DNA of 64,000 nucleotides from Streptomyces sp. NBC_01294 (GTDB taxonomy: Bacteria > Actinomycetota > Actinomycetes > Streptomycetales > Streptomycetaceae), in contig NZ_CP108424.1 of the NCBI RefSeq assembly GCF_035917235.1, forward strand, positions 1-64,000, read 5' to 3'. A program made the translations under genes and the position numbers. Under the pieces are notes generated by a model, which worked only from the letters and a program-made list of their open reading frames with translations, did not search any database and was not told the origin of the DNA. Positions within the stretch are counted from its first letter, which is position 1, and every line of letters starts with the position of its first letter. Below, in pieces: positions 8,930-17,202 of the stretch.

Positions 8930-11900
8930 GTGGCCCGTCTCCTGTCCCGCGATCGCAACCGGTCCCGTACACGTAAACAGCCCCGACTCGTCCAGCGGAT
9001 CAGCCTCCTGGTAGCCGGCACCCTGACCGCAGGCCTGATCTCCACCGTTCCCGCGGCGGCGGCCGACACCCCTGCCGTACCGGCCGCACCCGTCACCCTG
9101 GCATCGGTGGCCGCCACCGGCGACGACCAGCTGTTCGCCCTCGCCGCCGACCACAGCGCCGTCTACCGCTGGAGCGGGCACGGCACGGAGTGGGCCAAGA
9201 TCGGCGGCCCCGCCCAGGATCTCTACGCCGGTGGAGCCGGGCTCTTCGCCACCAGCCGCGGCAGCGGACAGCTGAACAAGTACAACGGGCAGCCGGACAG
9301 CTGGTCCCAGATCGGCGGTGCGGGTGCGGACTTCGCCGTCACCGGCGACCACCTCTACGGCCTGAACCCCGACCGCACCGCCGTCTACGAATGGACCGGC
9401 AACGGCACCAACTGGACCAAGATCGGGGGACCTGCCCAAGATCTCCACGCCGGTGGAGCCGGGCTCTTCGCCACCAGCCGCGGCAGCGGACAGCTGAACA
9501 AGTACAACGGGCAGCCGGACAGCTGGTCCCAGATCGGCGGTGCGGGTGCGGACTTCGCCGTCACCGGCGACCACCTCTACGGCCTGAACCCCGACCGCAC
9601 CGCCGTCTACGAATGGACCGGCAACGGCACCAACTGGACCAAGATCGGGGGACCTGCCCAAGATCTCCACGCCGGTGGAGCCGGGCTCTTCGCCACCAGC
9701 ACCGACCGGAAGATCCACCGCTACAGCGGACAGCCCGAACAATGGGGACAGGTCGGCGAAGCGGGCAAGGCCTTCACCGCTGGCGGCAGCCACCTCTACG
9801 GTCTTGCACCCGACGGCAACAGCGTCCATCGATGGAGCGGCCAGGGCACCGACTGGACCGCCCTCGGCGCACCTGCAACGCCCGTCAGTCCCCCGGCGCC
9901 GCCGCAGCCGACGGAGCAGGCACAGCCCCCTGCCGCTCCTGACCCCGCGGACGAGAGCCCGGCTGCAGATGAGGACGGGCTGGAAGACGAGGACCCCGAG
10001 CCGGCCGAGGGTGGTGATGCGGCGCTCACCATGGCCGTCACCGCCAAGGACGACCTCTACACCCTGACACCCGACCGCAGCGCACTGTGGCGCCGCAGCG
10101 GCAGCCGGTGGGAGCAGATCAGCGGCCCTGCCGGCTCCGTGTACGCCGGCCGCGCGGGAGTGTTCATCACCCGCCCCGACACAAACAAGCAGATCAGCAA
10201 GTACAACGACGAGGCCAGGACCTGGGAGCCGATCGGCGAGGCGAACGGCAGCTTTGCCGTCACCGGTGACCACCTCTACCACCTCACCCCCGACGGCATC
10301 GGGCAGTGGGACGGCGACGACTGGACCGGGATCGGCGGCCCGGCGAAGAACATCTACGCCGGCGGAGCAGGCCTCTTCGCCACCAACCCCGACACCGGCC
10401 ACATCTACCAATACGGCGGCACCCCCGACCACTGGACCGAGATCGGCGGCCCCGGCGCCACCTTCACCTCAGGCCACGACCACCTCTACGCCATCGCCCC
10501 CGACCACTCCGCCGTCTACGAATGGACCGGCAACGGCACCGAATGGACCCGGATCGGCGGCCCCGCGGAGAACATCTACGCCGGCGGAGCAGGCCTCTTC
10601 GCCACCAACCCCGACACCGGCCACATCTACCAGTACAACGGCACACCCGACCAGTGGACCGAGATCGGCGGGCCCGGCGCCACCTTCACCGTCAGCGACA
10701 CCCAGCTCTACGGCCTCACCCCCGACCGCAGCGCCACCTACCGATGGGACGGCAAAGCCGGCTGGACCCGGATCGGCGGACCCGAGAACGCCGCAGAGCG
10801 AGAAGAAGACGAACGGCTCCTTCGCGAGAACTGCCAGCCCGCGGGCCGAGACTGCGTGAAGGAACTCCGCGACGCCGAAAAGATCCTCGAGACCAGCCTC
10901 ACCGACTGGCTCAAGGACAACAGCCTCGACTTCCTCCTCGACACCTTCAGCATCAACGACATCCGCAAGTGCGCCGCCGACACCGACCTCAACCGCTGCC
11001 TCACCGTCCTACTCGACGCCGGCAGCGTCATCCTCGGCGTCGGCGCATACAAAAAATCCAAGAACACATTCAATAAGGCGAAGGGCCTACACGAATTCGC
11101 CGACAAGGCAAATAAAGCCCGCGACACCTACAACGACCTTCGCAAGATCATCAACACCGCGCGCAAGGCCGCGAAGAACTTCCCCGACCAGCCTGATCAA
11201 GCCGCCGACATCTTCGCGTGTAACAGCTTCCCGGCAGGCACGCCGGTGCTGATGGCGAACGGCTCCCACAGGCCGATCGAGGACGTACGGGCGGGCGACC
11301 TGGTCCTTGCGACCGAACCCGGCGGTAACACTGAGCTGACCCAGCCCCGGCCCGTCCAGTCGGTACCGTTCACCTCCGCGTACACGGACAAGACGTTCGT
11401 ACGCGTGACCGTCCCCGGCGATGGCGGCGTGACGGCGTCCGTCACCTCCACCGAGAACCACCGGTACTGGCTGCCCGAGCGCCAGACCTGGGCGCCCGCC
11501 GGCGAACTGCGTGTGGGCGACCGCCTGCGGACCTCCGAAGGCGAGCAGGTCACGGTGAGCGCCACCGTCCGGTACGCCGACCGCCGGGACACGTACGACC
11601 TCGATGTCACCGGCATCGACAGCTACTACGTGCAGGTCGGCACCGACGACGTCCTCGTCCACAACTGCACCGACCTGGCGCGCGCGGAACGGGAGTTCCC
11701 GGGCGTCGCGCACACGCTGGACGAGCACGTCAACGTGACCCTGCAGGAGATGAAAGACCTGGCCGCCGAGAAGACGGTCCGGATCGGCAGGCCCACGCGC
11801 AACTCCCGGTGGTCGAGCGCGGACCTCGCTCAGAAGGCGGTCAACCAGCTCGTCGAGGAGAACAAGGCCCGCATCGCGAAGTGGGTCGCGGACTCGGGCA

Positions 11901-12082
11901 AGCCCAATGGGAAGCAGCAGCTCCCGCTCACCGGCACGTACGGCACCGGATCGCTCGGCGACAGCATGGACCACCTGGGCAACTACCGTCCGACGACGAG
12001 CAACCGCTTCACCGTGACCCTGGTCGCCAAGAAGGGCCACAAGCCCGGCGGCTTCTACGTCCTGACCGCCTACCCGCTGTAA
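8930..12082 (+). CDS. Secreted polymorphic toxin: propeller repeats, Hint domain, RNase A-like tip
   Basis: A 1050-residue exported toxin with modular architecture. A signal peptide occupies residues 1 to about 45 (VPAAAAD). Tachylectin-like repeats (KIGGPAQDLYAGGAGLFAT, DHLYGLNPD) form two blocks, about 50-320 and 365-620, separated by a Pro/Asp/Glu-rich linker. A helical segment follows, then a Hint (intein-like) autoprocessing domain from Cys764 (CNSFPAGTPVLMANG) through the TENHRYW block to H911-N912-C913. This should release the last 137 residues. That tip has the features of the bacterial CdiA-CT RNase A family: HTLDEHV (His928), a central RWSSADLAQKAV helix, and the C-terminal FTVTLVAKKG then FYVLTAYPL strands. 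The GTG at 8930 follows GAGGAG. The immunity candidate starts 11 bp downstream. Confidence 0.88.
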   Translation: MARLLSRDRNRSRTRKQPRLVQRISLLVAGTLTAGLISTVPAAAADTPAVPAAPVTLASVAATGDDQLFALAADHSAVYRWSGHGTEWAKIGGPAQDLYAGGAGLFATSRGSGQLNKYNGQPDSWSQIGGAGADFAVTGDHLYGLNPDRTAVYEWTGNGTNWTKIGGPAQDLHAGGAGLFATSRGSGQLNKYNGQPDSWSQIGGAGADFAVTGDHLYGLNPDRTAVYEWTGNGTNWTKIGGPAQDLHAGGAGLFATSTDRKIHRYSGQPEQWGQVGEAGKAFTAGGSHLYGLAPDGNSVHRWSGQGTDWTALGAPATPVSPPAPPQPTEQAQPPAAPDPADESPAADEDGLEDEDPEPAEGGDAALTMAVTAKDDLYTLTPDRSALWRRSGSRWEQISGPAGSVYAGRAGVFITRPDTNKQISKYNDEARTWEPIGEANGSFAVTGDHLYHLTPDGIGQWDGDDWTGIGGPAKNIYAGGAGLFATNPDTGHIYQYGGTPDHWTEIGGPGATFTSGHDHLYAIAPDHSAVYEWTGNGTEWTRIGGPAENIYAGGAGLFATNPDTGHIYQYNGTPDQWTEIGGPGATFTVSDTQLYGLTPDRSATYRWDGKAGWTRIGGPENAAEREEDERLLRENCQPAGRDCVKELRDAEKILETSLTDWLKDNSLDFLLDTFSINDIRKCAADTDLNRCLTVLLDAGSVILGVGAYKKSKNTFNKAKGLHEFADKANKARDTYNDLRKIINTARKAAKNFPDQPDQAADIFACNSFPAGTPVLMANGSHRPIEDVRAGDLVLATEPGGNTELTQPRPVQSVPFTSAYTDKTFVRVTVPGDGGVTASVTSTENHRYWLPERQTWAPAGELRVGDRLRTSEGEQVTVSATVRYADRRDTYDLDVTGIDSYYVQVGTDDVLVHNCTDLARAEREFPGVAHTLDEHVNVTLQEMKDLAAEKTVRIGRPTRNSRWSSADLAQKAVNQLVEENKARIAKWVADSGKPNGKQQLPLTGTYGTGSLGDSMDHLGNYRPTTSNRFTVTLVAKKGHKPGGFYVLTAYPL
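9225..9668 (+). repeat. Perfect 222-bp tandem duplication inside the toxin gene
   Basis: Two copies (9225-9446 and 9447-9668) appear identical base for base and are followed by the start of a third that diverges after about 45 bases. The period is 74 codons, so reading frame is kept and one extra pair of propeller repeats is added. Absence of synonymous differences points to recent duplication or gene conversion. Confidence 0.9.
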
Positions 12083-12093
12083 GGAGGACAACC

Positions 12094-12768
12094 ATGCACA
12101 ACCCGGTGGCAGAACGGGACGAACTCACCTTCGGCTTCGGGGCGACCGACCTGGGCTCGTCCTTCCACGGCGACTGGGTTCTCTACGCCGAAACCGAACT
12201 CGACCACATCACCCATTGGTACGGGCCGGAGGGCGGCCCCACCCGCCTCCTCCTGCTCATCGAGGACCTCTTGCGGCTGCGAGACTCCGGCCTCGACGGC
12301 GAGGAGATCAACCTGCTGTGGCGAGCCACGGACCCGCAGCTCGGCGGCTCCCCTGAGATCCGCGGCCAGGAGCGCGAGTGGCTCGACCGCGTGCTGGCGT
12401 GGGCTGTCCCAGTCGCGCTCGCGCGCGGCGCCTCAGTCGAGTCCTGCACGACGTACCCGGTGTGCGTGCCCGACGGCACGTCGGCGGCGGCAGCCGAGCA
12501 CCGGAGACTGACCGCGGAAGTGGTGGACCTCGTAGGGCTGCTCAACCAGCACTGCGAGAGCCACACGCCGCTTGACGCCACGCAGGCGGCATTGAGGCGC
12601 TGCGCCGAGACGCTCTGCGCCGAACTGGCCTTCCGCTCCCTGCTCTGCGCCGCCAGCCACTTCTCCACGCAGCTGTCCCCGGCGACGTACAGCCGCCTCG
12701 AACGCCTCAGCACGGCGTTCGGGTACGGCCCGCACGTGGTCGACGCGGTCAAGTACCTAATGGACTGA
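12094..12768 (+). CDS. Probable immunity protein for the RNase A-like toxin
   Basis: A 224-residue acidic, cytoplasmic protein starting 11 bp after the toxin stop, with AAGGAGG (12081-12087) placed ideally before the ATG. It has no signal peptide or membrane segment. Readable stretches include GDWVLYAETELDHITHWYGPE and a long helical C-terminus (AALRRCAETLCAELAFRSLL). Position, spacing and size fit an immunity protein that would bind and block the 137-residue RNase tip; that role is inferred from context, not from a recognised family. No other partner follows: the next plus-strand sequence is a decayed helicase fragment. Confidence 0.7.
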   Translation: MHNPVAERDELTFGFGATDLGSSFHGDWVLYAETELDHITHWYGPEGGPTRLLLLIEDLLRLRDSGLDGEEINLLWRATDPQLGGSPEIRGQEREWLDRVLAWAVPVALARGASVESCTTYPVCVPDGTSAAAAEHRRLTAEVVDLVGLLNQHCESHTPLDATQAALRRCAETLCAELAFRSLLCAASHFSTQLSPATYSRLERLSTAFGYGPHVVDAVKYLMD

Positions 12769-13014
12769 CCTGGGTGACACGCCGCCGCCCTTGGAGGCGT
12801 CGGCGTTGATGAAGAGGCGGTTCACCTCCCCCAGCGCCAGCACCAGCGCACATCGGCCCCCTCGCCACGTCCCGGCGAGGGGCCGCTTTCGACTCGAAGG
12901 CTACCGGCAGGATATTCGTCACATGGTTCGCCTCGTTCATGGACGGACAGCGCGAACGCCTGAACAACTCGAGCATCCTGCCCCTGCCCCCAGAGCAGGA
13001 AGCCCCCCGCAAAA

Positions 13015-13245
13015 GCCCGCAAGGGCGGCTCCGGAGCCTTCGAGCGGGGCCTTGAGGCCCTGGGCCGCAATACAAGACCCGCACAGGCTCCCTGACCGTC
13101 CCCAGGAGCCACGTAGAAACCCCTGGAGGATGGGAGCGAGGTGGGGCTCGGGGTGTTCCTGTCGAACACCAAGACCCGCCGCGCCAAGCTCACCGCCGAC
13201 AAGCTCACCGCGCTGGCCGGCCTCGGGCTGGAGTGGGTGTCGTAG
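13015..13245 (+). pseudogene. Decayed C-terminus of a second HA-repeat helicase
   Basis: Read across frames, this stretch aligns with the last helicase-associated repeat of the helicase at 236-2758. GAFERGLEALGR matches EAFKKGLEALAR; YKTRTGSLTVPRSHVE matches YIAREGTLPGRAGVQE; and GLGVFLSNTKTRRAKL...LTALAGLGLEWVS ends like the intact gene (WLANQKQRRDRL...RAALAGLGVGW), with a TAG at 13243-13245. At least two frameshifts, near 13070 and 13125, break it, and nothing upstream resembles the motor domain. It supports past duplication or recombination of terminal helicase genes flanking the toxin region. Confidence 0.75.
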
Positions 13246-13285
13246 AGCCAGCGAGACTGTTGCGTATCTCGGCACGGAGGCGAAG

Positions 13286-14800
13286 TTGATCATTTTCGAT
13301 ACGAACGCGGTGAACCTGCTGCCGCACGACGGTCCGCGGGCGGACATCATCCGGAAGCTGCGGCAGTCCGGTCATCACCGGGTCGCGGTGCCGTGGATGG
13401 TGCTGGAGGAGATGGTCGCGCACCAGGCGAAGCACTACCCGGCGAAGTACCACACAGTCATGAACTCGTTGGCCAAGCTGCGCGAGGTGCTTCCTTGGGA
13501 GCTGAAGAGCACCCTCGAACCGCTGGACGTGGAGCGGTTGCTGAATCACTGGCGAGGGCTCTACAGCGAGATCTTCGAGGTGATCGAGACCAGCGGGGAG
13601 GTCGCACGGCGGGCTCTCGCTCGCGAGGCCATGGCTCTTCCGCCGGCCAAGCGGGGCGGGGACTACTCGGAGGGCGCTCGTGACGTGGCGATCTGGTTCT
13701 CCATCCTGGAGTTCCTCAAGGAGAACCCGGACGAGCAGGTCTGCTTCGTCACGAACAACACCAAGGACTTCGGCAACGGCGTCGACTACCCCTACCCGAT
13801 GAACGAGGACGTGGAGGGTCTGCAGGACCGCATCACGCGGCTCAGCGACTTCGACGCGGTCGTCTCCGCATTCACGAAGACCGTCTCGGGCAAGGACGCC
13901 GAGGCGGTCGCGGACGAACTGCTGAGGTCACTCCCGGTACGGTCTGGGGTTGCCCAGACCGCGGTGGAAGTGCTCGCCTCGGCGTCGGGATTCATCGGCC
14001 TGGGGGCTGCCGACACCGCTGTGCGGTGGAGCGGCTGGTTCGCGTCGCCCGAGGTCGAACTGCTGGCCGTCACGGATGTGACCGGCCACGAGATCGAGGG
14101 GGATGTCTGGTACACGGCCAATGCCCGATGGCTGCTCTACGGACTGGCCTTCGACGGCGACGAGGCGAATCCCGGCTACACCGCCTGCGTGTGGGAGACG
14201 AAGGTGCTGTTCTCCGCGCGGGACGGGGACGAGATGCCCACCCTTCTTGCGCCGAAGGAGCCGGAGGCCCCGGACGCATCCGATCCGGCAAGCATGGAGA
14301 TCCTCAAGCGCCTCAAGGCACGGGTCGCCGGGGTAACACGACGGGCCATGAGCGAGTGGCTCCAGGGGACTTCTGCTGCGGAGAACCTGTTCTCCAAGGA
14401 GCTCTTGGATTCGCTCGACGTCGCTGGCTCCCTGCGCCGGAGCTTCAGCGAGGCGCTCCTCCCTCAGCGGGACATTGCCACCTTCCAGAGGCGCCTGGGC
14501 GAGCAGCTGGCTCAGTCGCTCGACCTCACCGGCCTGAACCGGAGCATGTCCGAACAGCTCTTTGCGAATGTCGACTTCGACGGTATGCGGCGTAGTCTCA
14601 CCGCGTCCATGCCCAAACTCGACATCGCCGGGATGTTGCCGCGCATCGACTTCACCAGCATCGCGGGGGTGACCGGGGCGGCCAGCAACGACGTGGACGA
14701 CGAGGAAGACGATCTCGACGGGCAGCTGTCGTTCGACGGCGACCAGGACGAGCCCGACGGCGAGGACGGCACACCGGACATCGACCCCGGCAAGGGCTGA
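13286..14800 (+). CDS. PIN-domain (DUF4935-like) protein
   Basis: A 504-residue protein whose N-terminal 165 residues form a PIN nuclease-like domain. The four acidic positions expected to hold metal are visible: FDTNAV near the start, LEEMVAH around 36, GARDVAIW around 130 and TNNTKDFG around 155. This layout suits the DUF4935/PIN_12 branch, probably an RNA-cleaving enzyme or defence factor. The rest is a mixed region containing EVLASASGFIGLG and then repetitive helices (SLRRSFSEALLPQ, GLNRSMSEQLF) before an acidic tail. I chose the TTG at 13286, with GGAGG 6 bp upstream; the open frame continues to 12791 but runs through the helicase relic in another frame. No antitoxin-like partner precedes it, so a classic VapC pair is unlikely. 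Confidence 0.72.
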   Translation: MIIFDTNAVNLLPHDGPRADIIRKLRQSGHHRVAVPWMVLEEMVAHQAKHYPAKYHTVMNSLAKLREVLPWELKSTLEPLDVERLLNHWRGLYSEIFEVIETSGEVARRALAREAMALPPAKRGGDYSEGARDVAIWFSILEFLKENPDEQVCFVTNNTKDFGNGVDYPYPMNEDVEGLQDRITRLSDFDAVVSAFTKTVSGKDAEAVADELLRSLPVRSGVAQTAVEVLASASGFIGLGAADTAVRWSGWFASPEVELLAVTDVTGHEIEGDVWYTANARWLLYGLAFDGDEANPGYTACVWETKVLFSARDGDEMPTLLAPKEPEAPDASDPASMEILKRLKARVAGVTRRAMSEWLQGTSAAENLFSKELLDSLDVAGSLRRSFSEALLPQRDIATFQRRLGEQLAQSLDLTGLNRSMSEQLFANVDFDGMRRSLTASMPKLDIAGMLPRIDFTSIAGVTGAASNDVDDEEDDLDGQLSFDGDQDEPDGEDGTPDIDPGKG

Positions 14801-14862
14801 TGTTCCACGACCGCCGGGTGGGCTCGTCCTCGTCGTCCCAGCAGGACGGGCCTTCCTTGCAG

Positions 14863-15096
14863 TCAGCGCCACCGGGGCGGAAGCATCAGGGTCACCTCGC
14901 CAGCGGTGGTCTTGAGGGTGAGGGTGGTCTCGCCGCGGCCGATGGCGCGATCGATCTTCTTGATCTCTGTCCAGGTGAACCCGAGGCGGCGGTACTTGTT
15001 CCGCTGCTTCGGGCGCATGTGCTGGATGTCTTCCTTCGAGGCCGTGGTCATCCCCGGATACCACGACCTCGCCGAGCCACTAGTCATCTTGGGCAC
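14863..15096 (-). CDS. Small basic hypothetical protein
   Basis: A 77-residue basic protein with no recognised domain. The middle (RPKQRNKYRRLGFTWTEIKK) suggests a helical, nucleic-acid-compatible segment, and the C-terminus (TLTLKTTAGEVTLMLPPRW) reads as paired beta strands. It overlaps the end of the upstream minus-strand gene by 17 bases when started at the GTG at 15096; an ATG at 15087 reduces the overlap. Together the two look like a small operon. Function unknown. Confidence 0.5.
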   Translation of the reverse strand: MPKMTSGSARSWYPGMTTASKEDIQHMRPKQRNKYRRLGFTWTEIKKIDRAIGRGETTLTLKTTAGEVTLMLPPRWR

Positions 15097-15385
15097 GGGA
15101 GCCTCCCCTCACCCACACCGGCGGTGCGTTATCCGCGTACTGCTCCCGGTCCCGAGGCACTAGCGGGGTACTCCTGGGAGGGGTGAACGCTCTGGTGGGC
15201 TGCTCGGGCGGGGCCTGGACCACCTTGTGCTTCGGCGTGAGCGGCCGAGGCTCCTGTCTGCCCGTGCTCGGCTGCCGTAAGTAGTCGGGGATTTCGCCTG
15301 CAACGATCCGGGCGGCGCGAGCGCGCGCAGCGGCCTTGAGCGCAGCCTTCCGAGCCCGCTTCGCCACGGGAGATTCCTTCGGCAT
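15080..15385 (-). CDS. Small Ala/Arg-rich hypothetical protein
   Basis: A 101-residue protein starting MPKESPVAKRARKAALKAAA. The first 30 residues form a strongly basic Ala/Arg helix and the rest is proline-rich and likely disordered (RPLTPKHKVVQAPPEQPTR). It shares a junction with the next minus-strand small gene, so both may be translated together. No enzyme or binding motif is recognised. Confidence 0.45.
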   Translation of the reverse strand: MPKESPVAKRARKAALKAAARARAARIVAGEIPDYLRQPSTGRQEPRPLTPKHKVVQAPPEQPTRAFTPPRSTPLVPRDREQYADNAPPVWVRGGSRAQDD

Positions 15386-15443
15386 TCGCCCAGCCTATGG
15401 GGGCCCGGTCCCGTACGACATGGTGATGCCGGACATCTACGCC

Positions 15444-16694
15444 TCAGGAATCGGCAGGTGCGAGGACCACATCGAGGAAGGGCTGCATGTCTTCCACCGG
15501 TACCCAAGGTCCGTGGAACACCCGGCCGTTCCCAGTTCGGGCGAAGGCCCGTGCCTGGGCCGCCGCGTCACCGAGCACTCGGATGGCGGCGGCGACTTCC
15601 ATCGCGTTGAGTACGGCTTGGCCTGCGCCGTAGGCGGAGAGCTGGAACGGCAGCTGAAGACGGTGACCCGGGCCTCGGGCGGGGAGCAGGTGCGTGATGG
15701 CCGCGTCACCGTTCGGCTGGATGACCTCGATGCCGGCGGCGGCGATCTGGGGGGCCTGGTCGTTGCGGCTGGCTGCTTCCACGACGAAGTAGTACGGGGC
15801 CGTGGGGTCGGTGCTCGGCAGCTTGGCGCCGAGGGCAAGGGGTACGGTGAGCGCTCCGCCCGGGACCCAGCGCGCGGCCAGGAGAGCGACAGTGATGTCG
15901 AGGGGATCCTTGGGCGTGGGAGGGAGCAACCCCTTGATGTTGAGGAGATTGATCATTCTGGTGTACGCGGGGATGAACTGGTCCCTGGCCTGGCATGCCT
16001 GCCGGTTCAGCGCGTTGCGCTCCGCGCTGGTGCCGGGGTGATCGATCTCCAGGACGTCGGGGCCTTCGTCGGAGATGTCCGTCATCCCGTTCAACTCGAA
16101 GCAGAGTGCTCCCAGGGCCGCGACAAGGTCACGGTCGGCATCCTGGAGCTCGGGGTCGACGTAGTCGGGCAGGTCTGTCTCCAGCGGGCGGTGGGCGTCA
16201 CACACCGGATCGCTCACGGTGAGCGGGACACGGAACATCGTCTCGGCGTCCGTGAGCCAGCGGTACCAGTACCCGTCCTGCGGTAGGAGCCGGAGCAGTC
16301 GCGCGGCCTTGTCCGTGTCACCGGCACAGGGAGTGGCTGGCACCGAAGCGGGGGCGGGCTGGGCACGGCCACCTGCGGGTTTTGGCGTCTTGGCCGCGCT
16401 CCGCTCGTCGGCCGCTTTCTGCCGCAAGCCCAACCACCAGCTTTCCCCCCTCGGTCGGACGCCGCTCCGGTTCTGGGCCCGGGGTTCGAGCAGCCGGATG
16501 AGGAATCGGAACGGCGCATCGGCCTCGGGCACGTACTCGCCGGAGAGCCAGCCGCTGAGCTTGGACTTCCCCAGCTTCGCGATCGGGGTCTGCCTTTTCC
16601 CTTGCTCCTCGATCCGTGCCGGGGGCAGGCCCGCCGCAGCTACCAGATTTCTCAGTTCTTCGGCGAGCCGGTCACGAGCCGTCGTGTCCCCCAT
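15444..16694 (-). CDS. Hypothetical protein with N-terminal HTH-like domain
   Basis: A 416-residue protein of unknown role. Residues 1-75 (DRLAEELRNLVAAAGLPPAR, then KLGKSKLSGWLSGEYVPE and FRFLIRLLE) resemble the helix-turn-helix domain of Streptomyces regulators that select a short 'SGWL' recognition helix. A linker containing SWWLGLRQKAADERS follows. The large C-terminal part has no recognised catalytic motif; it contains many ordinary helices (ALNRQACQARDQFIPAYTRM) and a strand-rich end. The ATG at 16694 starts next to a cluster of GTTCAG/CTGAAC half-sites, so autoregulation is plausible. It is divergent from the small membrane-protein gene at 16852. Confidence 0.65.
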   Translation of the reverse strand: MGDTTARDRLAEELRNLVAAAGLPPARIEEQGKRQTPIAKLGKSKLSGWLSGEYVPEADAPFRFLIRLLEPRAQNRSGVRPRGESWWLGLRQKAADERSAAKTPKPAGGRAQPAPASVPATPCAGDTDKAARLLRLLPQDGYWYRWLTDAETMFRVPLTVSDPVCDAHRPLETDLPDYVDPELQDADRDLVAALGALCFELNGMTDISDEGPDVLEIDHPGTSAERNALNRQACQARDQFIPAYTRMINLLNIKGLLPPTPKDPLDITVALLAARWVPGGALTVPLALGAKLPSTDPTAPYYFVVEAASRNDQAPQIAAAGIEVIQPNGDAAITHLLPARGPGHRLQLPFQLSAYGAGQAVLNAMEVAAAIRVLGDAAAQARAFARTGNGRVFHGPWVPVEDMQPFLDVVLAPADS

Positions 16695-16705
16695 GGGGTC
16701 TCCCT

Positions 16706-16792
16706 GTTCAGTCTGAACCTTCGCTGAACCGTCATTTCACCAGGTCTGACCTGGCCTGACTCACCGTTCAGTGGAATGTTCGCTCGCTGAAC
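16706..16792. promoter_or_regulatory. Operator-like cluster of GTTCAG/CTGAAC half-sites
   Basis: The divergent intergenic region holds GTTCAGTCTGAAC (16706-16718, a 13-bp inverted repeat with one central base), CTGAAC at 16724, GTTCAG at 16766 and CTGAAC at 16787. A second small palindrome, CAGGTCTGACCTG, lies at 16741-16753. Such a concentration of half-sites within 90 bp is typical of a repressor operator; the HTH-like protein whose start is 12 bp away is the natural candidate. Confidence 0.6.
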
Positions 16793-16851
16793 CGCGCCTG
16801 TCTCAGGCTCCCTTGCTCCTGTCAGGCAACAGGCACACGAGGGAGAAGACG

Positions 16852-17097
16852 ATGAAGATCTTCACTACCCAGAAGCAGGGCCAGCAGCGGATGGACAGCA
16901 TCCCGTCTCAGGGGTTCGAGCAGCCGGCGCCAACCGGGCGGGACCTGCGTCCCGGCGCCCCGCGTCGCTCCGGCAGGCGCCGCCGGACGCTGCGGTCCCT
17001 GAGCCGCACGGCCGGACACGGCATCGTCCGTGGAGCAGCGACCGCCTTCGGCACCTTCGCGATGGGGTCGGTCATCTGGTGGGTCCAGCAGCGTTGA
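16852..17097 (+). CDS. Small basic protein with C-terminal membrane helix
   Basis: An 81-residue protein. The first half is polar and basic (GRRRRTLRSLSRTAGHG); residues about 58-78 (GAATAFGTFAMGSVIWWV) form one membrane-spanning helix, ending in QQR. The ATG at 16852 is preceded by GGGAGAAG, and the longer open frame starting at 16771 lacks a ribosome-binding site. It diverges from the HTH-like gene across the half-site cluster, and 105 bp separate it from the convergent FtsK-like gene. Function unknown; such tail-anchored small proteins are common in Streptomyces mobile DNA. Confidence 0.6.
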   Translation: MKIFTTQKQGQQRMDSIPSQGFEQPAPTGRDLRPGAPRRSGRRRRTLRSLSRTAGHGIVRGAATAFGTFAMGSVIWWVQQR

Positions 17098-17202
17098 CCG
17101 GGTGCAGCAGCTGCTGATCCGGCGGAATACGGGTTCCGCACAACAGCCGGGCCCCGGAGATCCTCGCTGGTCCCCGGGGCCCGTGGCGTGTCCGGCCTCG
17201 GG

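Noticed and set aside
12791..13285. N-terminal extension of the PIN-domain protein in the same frame
   Set aside because: It runs through a helicase relic read in other frames and is Pro/Arg-rich; the TTG at 13286 has a good ribosome-binding site and begins exactly at the PIN fold.
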